Source: Saprospirales bacterium
Lineage (GTDB): Bacteria > Bacteroidota > Bacteroidia > Chitinophagales > Saprospiraceae
Length of the DNA stretch: 64,000 nucleotides
Reading direction: 5' to 3'
Assembly: GCA_002698985.1 (NCBI GenBank)
Contig: PAAY01000059.1
Coordinates: forward strand, 18,902 to 82,901
The position numbers were made by a program, and so were the translations under genes. Below are positions 18,630 through 28,741 of this stretch, in pieces (position 1 is the stretch's first letter; each line of letters begins with the position of its first letter). Under the pieces are notes generated by a model that was not told the origin of the DNA, did no database searches, and was given only the letters and a program-made list of their open reading frames with translations.

Positions 18630-19139
18630 ATGGAACCGTTGGTAAACAGAGTGGCAAAAAGCGGATTGATCACCATTGATCTGGAGCAGTATTTTCCGAA
18701 GGAAGAAATTGCTGTTTTCGACCTGAAAGACCACCTCTTTCAGGGGCTTGTCCTTCGGGAAAAAGACTTCCGGGAAGCCGTCAATGCCCACGACTGGTCG
18801 CAATACAGTGACAAGGTGCTGCTGGTTTACTGTTCAGCCGATGCCATCATTCCCGTCTGGGCTTTCATGCTGGTGGCAAGTGCTGCGGCGCCCTTTGCCA
18901 GGAGCGTTTTCCAGGGCAGCCGGGAGGAATACCTCAAATTTGCTTTCTTGAAGGCACTGGAATCCATCGATCCGGAACAATATGCGGACAAACGAATCGT
19001 GATAAAGGGCTGCAGCAACAAACCCGTTCCACCAGCTGCCTATGCAGAGCTGACACGAAAATTGCAACCCGTAGTGAAAAGCATCATGTATGGCGAGCCA
19101 TGTTCAACGGTTCCGATTTTCAAAAAGAAGGTGACCTGA
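18630..19139 (+). CDS. DUF2480 family protein
   Basis: 169 residues. Recognised by the N-terminal LVNRVAKSGLITIDLEQYFP, the central FQGLVLREKDFREAVNAHDW and the C-terminal VIKGCSNKPVPPAAY ... SIMYGEPCSTVPI. This is a Bacteroidota-restricted family without a known function. No signal peptide and no membrane helix, so cytosolic; three cysteines near the C-terminus (KGC, EPC and one at YCSAD) are conserved in my recollection of the family and could bind metal or be redox-active (inference). Seven bases after scpB and 58 before the lytic transglycosylase, on the same strand. Confidence 0.88.
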   Translation: MEPLVNRVAKSGLITIDLEQYFPKEEIAVFDLKDHLFQGLVLREKDFREAVNAHDWSQYSDKVLLVYCSADAIIPVWAFMLVASAAAPFARSVFQGSREEYLKFAFLKALESIDPEQYADKRIVIKGCSNKPVPPAAYAELTRKLQPVVKSIMYGEPCSTVPIFKKKVT

Positions 19140-19197
19140 AACATCCGCAGACCTCCTTTTCTCAACAAGCATTTTCGACAGGAAAAAACGAAATCAA

Positions 19198-20097
19198 ATG
19201 CGCAATGCCCTGAAATTCATCCTCTTTTTCGTCGCAATAAGCGGCACCATTCTCTTGTTTACCGCCACCGATGAAAACGACCCCGGGCTCCAGATCTCAC
19301 CGCGCAATTTTATCATTCCCACCGTTGATCCCACCATGGATTACTGGTTCGCCAATGAACGGGTACCCGTTGACAATTTCGATGTAAGGGAAAGATTGGA
19401 AAGGGAGTTCATCGTGAACACCTACCGGCATTCAAACACCATTCTGAACATCAAAAAGAGCCGGCGCTTTTTTGCTGTCATAGAGCCCATTCTGAAGGAG
19501 TATGGCATTCCTGAAGATTTCAAATACACCGCAGTTGCCGAAAGCGATTTCCGCAATGCCACCTCGCCAGCCGGCGCACGGGGCGTCTGGCAATTGATGA
19601 AAGGCACTGCCCGGGATTACGGCCTGGAGGTCAACGACTATGTGGACGAGCGCCTGCACCTCGAAAAAGCAACCAGGGTGGCTTGCGAGCACCTCAAAGA
19701 TTATTATTCGAAATTCGGCAGTTGGACCCTGGCCGCTGCGGCTTACAACATGGGCGCCAGCGCCCTCAGCAAAGAACTTGAAAGACAGGGCGCCGAATCT
19801 TATTACGATCTGAACCTCAGCGAGGAAACCAATCGCTATATCTTACGGCTGGTGGCCATCAAATACGTTTTGATGAATCCCGGTCATTTCGGTTTTGAAA
19901 TAGAAGAGGAAGAGACTTACCCACCGCTGGACAATTACGCCGTGGTAGAAGTGGATACCACCATTTCGAACCTGGGTGATTTTGCCAGGCAGTTTGGCGT
20001 CAGCTATCGTATGTTGAAGATTTACAACCCCTGGCTGAGGTCATACACCCTCCCGAACAAGAGCGGCAAGCAATACGAGATCAAAATTCCGAAGTAA
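19198..20097 (+). CDS. Membrane-anchored lytic murein transglycosylase with LysM-like tail
   Basis: 299 residues. N-terminal hydrophobic segment (about 5-21) as export signal or anchor. SLT-type catalytic domain (about 85-215): YTAVAESDF carries the catalytic Glu, followed by SPAGARGVWQLM and AAAAYNMG, all typical of the MltD-like family 1 fold. The C-terminus (about 250-299: DTTISNLGDFARQFGVSYRM ... YEIKIP) reads as a LysM-type peptidoglycan-binding module. It cleaves the MurNAc-GlcNAc bond with formation of 1,6-anhydro ends during wall turnover. Probably in the same transcription unit as scpB and the DUF2480 gene. Confidence 0.93.
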   Translation: MRNALKFILFFVAISGTILLFTATDENDPGLQISPRNFIIPTVDPTMDYWFANERVPVDNFDVRERLEREFIVNTYRHSNTILNIKKSRRFFAVIEPILKEYGIPEDFKYTAVAESDFRNATSPAGARGVWQLMKGTARDYGLEVNDYVDERLHLEKATRVACEHLKDYYSKFGSWTLAAAAYNMGASALSKELERQGAESYYDLNLSEETNRYILRLVAIKYVLMNPGHFGFEIEEEETYPPLDNYAVVEVDTTISNLGDFARQFGVSYRMLKIYNPWLRSYTLPNKSGKQYEIKIPK

Positions 20098-20106
20098 GGC
20101 AAGAAA

Positions 20107-20122
20107 GCCCGGATAGTCGGGC
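20107..20122. terminator. Weak hairpin between convergent genes
   Basis: GCCCG / CGGGC with a six-base loop sits in the 30-base gap between two convergent genes. There is no T tract, so it is a doubtful terminator. Confidence 0.3.
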
Positions 20123-20127
20123 GAGCT

Positions 20128-21039
20128 TCATACCGTAAGCAGGGCCGCACCAAACACCCCTGCACTGTCTCCCAGTTTTGGCTTCAGAAATGGCGTGGCC
20201 AGCCGGTCATTGAAAATGTGCTTTGCCACTTCGAAAGGACCCCTATCATAGAGCAGTTCGATATTGCCCAAACCTCCGCCAATGACAATGGCATCGGGAT
20301 CGATGATGTTGATGACCCGTGCCACCGCCATTCCGAAAAAATGGAGCAGCCTTTCCATGGTCATCTGCGCCGCTTCTTCTCGCCCTCGCTCGAATCGCTT
20401 TACGATTTCTGCCATGGGCAGCTCTTCGCCAGTCAGCGAGGCATAGTATTTCGACAAGGCAGGTCCTGAAATGACCATTTCAGTACAGCCGGAATGGCCG
20501 CAGTAGCAAGGCCCACCGCTTTCATCCAGAAAGTTGTGCCCCCACTCGCCGCCGATGCCATGCAGGCCGCTGAGCACTTTGCCGCCCACCACGATGCCGG
20601 AACCCGTACCTGTGCCCATGATAATTCCCCAAACCACATTGGCATTGGGTACTTTCTCACGGACAATGCCGAGTTTGGTTTCTGCCAGCGCAAAGCAGTT
20701 GGCATCATTGGCCATTCTGAGCGGTATTCCGAGCACGGCCTCGAGATCGGACTTCAGGTATTGGCCATTCAGGCAGGTGGTGTTGGAGTTTTTGAGCTTT
20801 TGGGTTTGGGGGTCCAGCGTGCCGGGGGTACCTATGCCGATGATCTCAGGCCTTACCCCCACGTGCGTTGTCATGCTTTCCACCAACTTCTGAATTTGGT
20901 TGAGAATGTGCTGGTAGCCTTTCTCCCGTTCTGTTGGCAGGCGCATGCGCGCCAACACGTTCAAGTCTTCGAATGTATCAAAGACAACTCCTTCTATTTT
21001 GGTTCCACCCAGATCGATGCCCCAATACGGACCGCTCAT
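20128..21039 (-). CDS. ROK family sugar kinase
   Basis: 303 residues. N-terminal ATP phosphate loop GIDLGGTKIEGVVFD (residues 6-20); GIGTPGTLD; a DANCFALAE segment with the catalytic Asp; the ROK zinc motif GPCYCGHSGCTEMVISGPAL (CxCGxxGCxE, about 175-194); and VIGGGLGN near the C-terminus. ROK kinases of this form are mostly glucokinases or fructokinases, sometimes N-acetylhexosamine kinases; the sequence alone does not decide. The complete kinase motifs and lack of an N-terminal HTH argue for an enzyme rather than a repressor. Own promoter upstream. Confidence 0.93.
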   Translation of the reverse strand: MSGPYWGIDLGGTKIEGVVFDTFEDLNVLARMRLPTEREKGYQHILNQIQKLVESMTTHVGVRPEIIGIGTPGTLDPQTQKLKNSNTTCLNGQYLKSDLEAVLGIPLRMANDANCFALAETKLGIVREKVPNANVVWGIIMGTGTGSGIVVGGKVLSGLHGIGGEWGHNFLDESGGPCYCGHSGCTEMVISGPALSKYYASLTGEELPMAEIVKRFERGREEAAQMTMERLLHFFGMAVARVINIIDPDAIVIGGGLGNIELLYDRGPFEVAKHIFNDRLATPFLKPKLGDSAGVFGAALLTV

Positions 21040-21068
21040 TTTTTCAAATTTTTATTGCCAAAGATTGG

Positions 21069-21100
21069 CAAATGTACAGATTGGAAACTTGCCCGGCCAA
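21069..21100 (-). promoter_or_regulatory. Promoter of the ROK kinase gene
   Basis: Minus strand: TTG (21100-21098), 21-base spacer, TACATTTG (21076-21069), a perfect -7 element with acceptable -33 spacing, 30 bases from the ATG. Confidence 0.55.
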
Positions 21101-21192
21101 TGACCGAATGCAAGTGAAATTGCAGCTCAGAAATTGCAGAATGAAAGCAAAAGCCTACATAACTTGCTGGCCGAACACATTCCTCGAAGAAA

Positions 21193-22476
21193 ATGAAAAC
21201 CAAAAAGCAGGTCATCGAAGATTTCAGGCAGCATGTCAACTCCGGCAAGGTTGCTTTTTACGAAAAGTACAACATGGACCTCGTCATGGGCAGGCGAGAA
21301 GGCATCCGCTTTTGGGATGCTGAAAATGACAAAAGCTACATCAACCTGCATTGCAATGGAGGGGTGTTCAACCTGGGGCACCGCCACCCGGAAATCATCA
21401 GCACTTTGCAATCAGCACTGGAGCTGTATGACATCGGCAATCACCACCTCATCAGCTCGGCAAGGGCCGAGGCCGCCCGGCTGCTGTCCGACCTGATGCC
21501 CGGTGACCTGAACTATGTGGTATTTGGCGTGAGCGGCGGAGAGGCAACTGATACTGCTATAAAAATTGCCAGGGGATACACCCGTCGAGAAAAAATTATC
21601 TCGGCAAAAGGGGGCTACCACGGCCACACCGGCCTGGCCCTTGCCACCGGCGATGAAAAATACCGCCTGCCCTTCGGCAAGCAATTACCGGGCTTTGTCC
21701 AGGTGCCTTTTGGCAATATTGACGAACTGAAAAAAGAGATCAATCAGGACACAGCAGCGGTTATTTTGGAAACCATCCCGGCCACCCTCGGCATGCCCAT
21801 CCCTTCGGTTGAATACATGAAAGGAATCAGACAGCTCTGTGATGCCAACGGCACTTTGCTGATATTGGATGAGGTGCAATGCGGACTGGGTCGCACCGGC
21901 CGTCTGTGGGCCTTTGAACACTACGATATTGTTCCGGACATCGTCGTATTGGGCAAAGGACTTTCGGGAGGCATTTACCCAATATCAGCCACGGTGATCA
22001 GACAGCCACTTGAGCAGGTATTCCACAAGGATCCATTTATCCATATTTCCACATTTGGCGGGTCAGAGCTGGGGTGCCAGGTAATGAAAAAAGTGCTGGA
22101 AATTTCTTCGGAAAATTCATTTCTGAACCATGTGAATACCATCGCAGAGGCGGTAAAGGAAAAACTGGAAGTGCTCATTGACAAGCATCCCCGGTTTTTC
22201 ATGGGAATACGCCAAAAAGGATTGATGGCAGGACTGAAATTAAAAGATGAATTGTGTGGGCCGCTTTTGACCAAAACTGCTTTCGACCAGGGCTTACTAC
22301 TGGTGTATGCCAACAATGATAAAAGCGTGTGCCAGTTTTTGCCACCACTCATTACGACGGAAGAAGAGCTGGATGAGATCATCCCCAAACTGGACAGAGC
22401 CATGCAGGAAGCCCAAAAACTCAAGCCCCTGCTGAAGGTGAAGAATTTTTTCGGAAATATGTTCTCCAAAGGTTAA
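21193..22476 (+). CDS. Class III (PLP-dependent) aminotransferase
   Basis: 427 residues. Fold type I class III transaminase: NLHCNGGVFNLGHRHPEII near the N-terminus, VSGGEATDTAIKIARGYT (PLP phosphate region), GYHGHTG, LILDEVQCGLGRTGRLWAFE with the PLP-pairing Asp, and VLGKGLSGGIYPISA with Lys255 as the Schiff-base lysine. The family includes ornithine, acetylornithine, GABA and beta-alanine aminotransferases; the substrate is not certain. It lies 11 bases before the DUF6206 gene on the same strand, and both face a KamA-type aminomutase gene, so it may act on an omega- or beta-amino acid (inference). Confidence 0.92.
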   Translation: MKTKKQVIEDFRQHVNSGKVAFYEKYNMDLVMGRREGIRFWDAENDKSYINLHCNGGVFNLGHRHPEIISTLQSALELYDIGNHHLISSARAEAARLLSDLMPGDLNYVVFGVSGGEATDTAIKIARGYTRREKIISAKGGYHGHTGLALATGDEKYRLPFGKQLPGFVQVPFGNIDELKKEINQDTAAVILETIPATLGMPIPSVEYMKGIRQLCDANGTLLILDEVQCGLGRTGRLWAFEHYDIVPDIVVLGKGLSGGIYPISATVIRQPLEQVFHKDPFIHISTFGGSELGCQVMKKVLEISSENSFLNHVNTIAEAVKEKLEVLIDKHPRFFMGIRQKGLMAGLKLKDELCGPLLTKTAFDQGLLLVYANNDKSVCQFLPPLITTEEELDEIIPKLDRAMQEAQKLKPLLKVKNFFGNMFSKG

Positions 22477-22487
22477 CCGGAACAGCT

Positions 22488-23393
22488 ATGAAAATTGACC
22501 AGGATTTGATCCGCAAATTTGAGGAACAACTGGACCCCCAGAACATTGAAGCCTCAGGCATCCCGGCAAAGCTGGTGGGGTTTGGCGAAATATCATCGAT
22601 CATAGCGCTGCAGGATTTGCCGGGCATGGTACTGAAGCGTATGCCCATGTTCCCGGATGTTGCTTCAGCTGAAAACTACCTGAATACTTACCGCGAATAT
22701 TGCAGTCTTCTGAATGCCGCCGGGTTGAAGTTGCCGGCAGATGATACCGCCATCATAAAAAAGTCTGAACGCCTGACCGTACTGTATTTTGCCCAGCAAA
22801 AGTTTCTTCCGGAACAAATCGGGAACAAAGTTTTGAAAAGCCTTGAAAAAGCTGAGCTGGAGCAATTCATAGAGCGAGTCATCGCTGCCATATATAGCGT
22901 ATGGAGATTCAATAAAAGCCAGGATAAATACCAATTGGCCATCGATGCCCAGATTTCCAACTGGGCGTATGTCGTTGATAAAAATGAGCTGTATTACATC
23001 GACACCTCAACCCCATTGTTCAAAATTGACGGCATTGAACAGCTCGACCCGGAGTTGATCCTGACCAGTGCACCCTCATTTGGCAGAGCAATTATCAGAA
23101 AGTTTTTCCTGGCAGATGTCATGAATCGCTATTACGACGAAAAATCCGTCAACGTGGACCTGGTAGCCAATCTGTACAAAGAAAAGTTAGCGAATTTGGT
23201 TCCGCTCTTTATTGAGAAGATCAACGAACGCAGTTCTGGCAAATTAACTGAAGAGGAAGTAGCTGCTTATTACAAAGAGGACAATTTCATCTGGGCTTTG
23301 TTTTTATCGCTTCGCAAAATTGACCGCTGGCTTCACACATACCTATATCGCAAACAATATCAGTTTATCCTCCCCGGCAAAATTGAGCGGTGA
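22488..23393 (+). CDS. DUF6206-like protein, possibly kinase-fold
   Basis: 301 residues, no signal peptide or membrane helix. I place it in DUF6206 from overall resemblance, with moderate certainty. Visible features: GIPAKLVGFGEISSI followed by MVLKRMP (about 20-50), which resembles a glycine loop and Lys of kinase-like folds; the stretch AQISNWAYVVDKNELYYIDT (about 149-168), where DTSTPLF could be a DFG-like metal site; a basic C-terminal segment RKIDRWLHTYLYRKQY. This pattern suggests an aminoglycoside-phosphotransferase-like fold (inference). Coupled to the aminotransferase, 11-base gap. Codon use looks more AT-rich than in most neighbours. Confidence 0.75.
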   Translation: MKIDQDLIRKFEEQLDPQNIEASGIPAKLVGFGEISSIIALQDLPGMVLKRMPMFPDVASAENYLNTYREYCSLLNAAGLKLPADDTAIIKKSERLTVLYFAQQKFLPEQIGNKVLKSLEKAELEQFIERVIAAIYSVWRFNKSQDKYQLAIDAQISNWAYVVDKNELYYIDTSTPLFKIDGIEQLDPELILTSAPSFGRAIIRKFFLADVMNRYYDEKSVNVDLVANLYKEKLANLVPLFIEKINERSSGKLTEEEVAAYYKEDNFIWALFLSLRKIDRWLHTYLYRKQYQFILPGKIER

Positions 23394-23403
23394 TGGCAAA
23401 TAA

Positions 23404-23439
23404 AAATGCCGGCGCTGAATATGATCAACACCGGCATTT
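23404..23439. terminator. Bidirectional terminator between convergent genes
   Basis: Stem AAATGCCGG / CCGGCATTT with an 18-base loop, flanked by A and T runs, lies between the stops of the DUF6206 gene and the radical SAM gene. Confidence 0.6.
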
Positions 23440-23509
23440 CTAAATTAGTCGCAATAATTCCAGGTTTCAACACCAGGAGGAGCAGTGCGCTTTTCGATCT
23501 GAGTACAGA

Positions 23510-24865
23510 TCAGTTAAACAGGTATTTGTTGTTTGATTCAATTGCTTCCTCCGTTTCCTTATCCATCTCATGCTGGAAGAAAAAGTGTTTTTCGAACGCC
23601 GGTTCCAGATCATTAAACCAGGTTGCTTCCGGATCATATTTTGCGAAGAAGGGTCTTCCTACCCAATTAGGGTTTCGGCCCTGAATGAAGCGAAGGACAA
23701 AAACCTTTTGACCTGCGATTTTCTGTACGCCCAGAACCTCCACTTTTCCGGGTGTGCAGGACATGCTGGGACCACGTACGGTTCTGCAAATCCCGCTGAC
23801 TTTTCTGTATGCTTGCCGGAATATCTCCCAGGTTTCTTCCAGTGGTATCTCAAAATAGTGTTGAGCACCCGTATCGCGTTCGACAAACATGTAATATGGA
23901 ATCATATTCATGTTGACCTGCTGCCGCCACATTTTAGACCACAGATTTGCATTGTCGTTAATATGCCGCAAAACTGGCGATTGCGTGCGGATTTGCGTGC
24001 CGGTAGCGAGGATGCGCTCAACAGCCTTTTGCACAGCTTCAGTGCTCAATTCCACAGGATGGCTAAAATGAGCCATAAAGCTTACATTGAAGCCTTTATC
24101 AACCAACTCCCTGAATATGCCCAGCATTTCATCAGCATCGGCATCGGTCGTGAATTTATAGGGCCAGTATGCCAGTGATTTTGAGCCAATTCGAATGGTC
24201 TGGATATTGGTATTGTGTGTACCATCCAAAAATGGTTCGAGGTATTTCCTGAATACCCTCGCTTTCATGATCATGGGGTCGCCGCCAGTAAACAAGAGGT
24301 CGGTAACTTCATGGTGTTGCTGCAGGTATTTTACAAGCAAGTCCGTTTCCTTCATGGCAAATTTCAGCTCATCAATGCCGGTAAACTGGGGCCACCTGAA
24401 ACAAAAAGTGCAATAGCTATGGCATGTTTGGCCAGAGCTTGGGAAAAACAATACTGTTTCGCGGTATTTGTGTTGCACACCCGTCAGCCTTTGCCCGTTG
24501 AAAACCGGAACATTGAGCTTCATTTGCCCGGCAGGATGTGGATTTAATTCGGTTCTGATTTGGTTGGCCACGGTCCTGACTTCCAGCTTGCCCGCTCCGT
24601 TTTTCAGCGTTTCAGCCATCAGATTATAATGTTCCTCAACCAGCATGTCTCTATGTGGAAAAGTCAACCTGAAAATTGGGTCATCTTGGTAATTGTCCCA
24701 ATTGATCAATTCATCCAGGACATAGTTGCTTACCTTAAAAGGAAAAACGTTACCCACAACTTCAATGTCAAAAAGCTCCTGCTCGCTTAGTCTGTTCATG
24801 TACTCAATACTCCTGAAGTTGTGCAATGAGTAAGCCTTGTACTTGTGTGGTAGTAAATTGTTCAT
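23510..24865 (-). CDS. KamA-family radical SAM protein (lysine 2,3-aminomutase-like)
   Basis: 451 residues from the ATG at 24865; a TTG two codons upstream is less likely. The radical SAM cluster motif CHSYCTFC (Cys148, 152, 155) matches the CxxxCxxC pattern. LLFTGGDPMIM is the SAM-binding GGD segment. KamA enzymes use SAM, a 4Fe-4S cluster and PLP to move an alpha-amino group to the beta position of lysine, glutamate or arginine. The PLP lysine is best placed at Lys374 (SCTPGKVEVLG). In true lysine 2,3-aminomutase this loop carries an Asp that helps bind lysine; here it is not preserved, so the substrate may differ. Convergent with the aminotransferase/DUF6206 pair. Confidence 0.88.
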   Translation of the reverse strand: MNNLLPHKYKAYSLHNFRSIEYMNRLSEQELFDIEVVGNVFPFKVSNYVLDELINWDNYQDDPIFRLTFPHRDMLVEEHYNLMAETLKNGAGKLEVRTVANQIRTELNPHPAGQMKLNVPVFNGQRLTGVQHKYRETVLFFPSSGQTCHSYCTFCFRWPQFTGIDELKFAMKETDLLVKYLQQHHEVTDLLFTGGDPMIMKARVFRKYLEPFLDGTHNTNIQTIRIGSKSLAYWPYKFTTDADADEMLGIFRELVDKGFNVSFMAHFSHPVELSTEAVQKAVERILATGTQIRTQSPVLRHINDNANLWSKMWRQQVNMNMIPYYMFVERDTGAQHYFEIPLEETWEIFRQAYRKVSGICRTVRGPSMSCTPGKVEVLGVQKIAGQKVFVLRFIQGRNPNWVGRPFFAKYDPEATWFNDLEPAFEKHFFFQHEMDKETEEAIESNNKYLFN

Positions 24866-25034
24866 GATCAAGAAGCGTTTAGTAAATTGTCGAACTCACT
24901 GCAAAAAATCATTTTTCATGGTGCCACCATGAGAAATGAAAGTTTGCAGTACATTTAGTGTTAGCCATTAGCGAAGTGGGGTAATTTAACAAAAAATCGC
25001 CATCTAAAAAAGCAAGATTCAACTTGCTGATCAT

Positions 25035-25079
25035 CGAAAATAAGAGAGGGCCGCCCATCATTTGATGAGTGGCCCTCTC
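25035..25079 (-). terminator. Terminator of gyrB
   Basis: Long stem with arms at 25044-25052 (GAGAGGGCC on the plus strand) and 25071-25079, plus an inner CATCA/TGATG pairing, followed on the minus strand by a T-rich tail. Confidence 0.8.
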
Positions 25080-25103
25080 CGGCTCAATTTGTACTTCAGC
25101 TAT

Positions 25104-27860
<2,757 letters not shown>

Positions 27861-28595
27861 ATGCAAGAAGGATTGGAATTGAGGAAACGCGCAATGGAGC
27901 TTGCACAGGAAGCAGCACAAAAAGCAGCGGAAAGCCTTAAAGCAGAGCGAGAAGCGCTCAAAGCAAGAATCGATTATCTCAAACAAATCGTCGCTGCCGC
28001 TAAACACGCCGAAAAAGCCGCTGCCAAAGAATTCAAAGCATATTTGAAAGAAATGGAAAACAAGGCTGCGATGGCTGAAGCGGCTTCAACCGAAGCCCCC
28101 GCAACAGAAACACCGGCCCCGGCAAAAAAACGCGGACGCGGAAGACCTAAAAAATCAACCGCCGCTAAAACCACCAAAGCCGCAACCACCAAAAAGCGCG
28201 GACGCGGAAGGCCTAAAAAATCCGAAACCACCGAAGCCGCTGCTGAAGCTACTCCGGCACCAGCCGCTCCCGCTGAAAAAAAGCGCGGACGCGGAAGGCC
28301 CAAAAAATCAGCCGCCGCTAAAACTACCAAAGCCGCAACCACCAAAAAGACTGGACGCGGAAGACCTAAAAAACAAAAGCCAGCACTGGAAGGCGATGAC
28401 CTCACCCAACTGTCTCGCCTGGGTGACAGAGTGATGGAAGTGATGTACAAATATGGCATCAAGACTTTCGAAGACATGGCCAACACCAGTGTTGACAGGC
28501 TTCGTGAGATTCTGCGGGAGAACAATATGTCAAAATTCCGCAACCCGGCACCATGGCCAAAAGAAGCCAAAAAACTGGCTGCCAATAAGAAGTAA
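27861..28595 (+). CDS. AT-hook and helix-hairpin-helix nucleoid-type protein
   Basis: 244 residues. Three parts: an Ala/Lys/Glu coiled-coil (about 1-75); a disordered Lys/Ala/Pro/Thr region (about 80-175) with four AT-hooks, three KKRGRGRPKKS and one TGRGRPKKQ; and a C-terminal domain (about 180-244) with LSRLGDRVMEVMYKYGIKTF ... TSVDRLREIL ... WPKEAKKLAA. That pattern fits the small HhH domain commonly written GIGPK..L...GI.TF..LA..S...L..IL with a trailing WP.QA..A. AT-hooks bind the minor groove of AT-rich DNA, so this is likely an abundant chromatin-organising protein. It forms its own transcription unit, with a strong terminator. Confidence 0.85.
   Translation: MQEGLELRKRAMELAQEAAQKAAESLKAEREALKARIDYLKQIVAAAKHAEKAAAKEFKAYLKEMENKAAMAEAASTEAPATETPAPAKKRGRGRPKKSTAAKTTKAATTKKRGRGRPKKSETTEAAAEATPAPAAPAEKKRGRGRPKKSAAAKTTKAATTKKTGRGRPKKQKPALEGDDLTQLSRLGDRVMEVMYKYGIKTFEDMANTSVDRLREILRENNMSKFRNPAPWPKEAKKLAANKK
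28131..28375 (+). repeat. Internal AT-hook coding repeats
   Basis: Four near-identical blocks coding GRGRPKK start near 28131, 28197, 28284 and 28351. Hooks 1-2 with linker AAKTTKAATTKK are repeated as hooks 3-4 about 153 bases later, so the array arose by duplication of a two-hook unit. Confidence 0.85.
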
Positions 28596-28619
28596 AATTT
28601 CTATTCAGTTTATAGCCCC

Positions 28620-28657
28620 AGGCGACCGGCAACATTGCTGGTCGCCTGTTTTTTTTT
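28620..28657 (+). terminator. Strong terminator of the AT-hook gene
   Basis: AGGCGACC (28620-28627) pairs with GGTCGCCT (28640-28647), with extra GCAA/TTGC pairing inside, followed by a run of T. Confidence 0.9.
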
Positions 28658-28691
28658 GCAAGACAACCAACATTGTTCAAGGCCCCTCTTT

Positions 28692-28719
28692 TTTGTCAGA
28701 GTCCGAACAACTATATTTG
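28692..28719 (+). promoter_or_regulatory. Promoter of the large surface protein gene
   Basis: TTTG (28692-28695), 16-base spacer, TATATTTG (28712-28719), 22 bases before the ATG. The -7 element is perfect, the spacer slightly short. Confidence 0.5.
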
Positions 28720-28741
28720 GACGAAGCAAAACGACTCCCAA

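Noticed and set aside
28131..28375. Regular DNA repeats considered as a CRISPR-like array
   Set aside because: They are coding repeats for AT-hooks, in frame, with similar rather than unique spacers.
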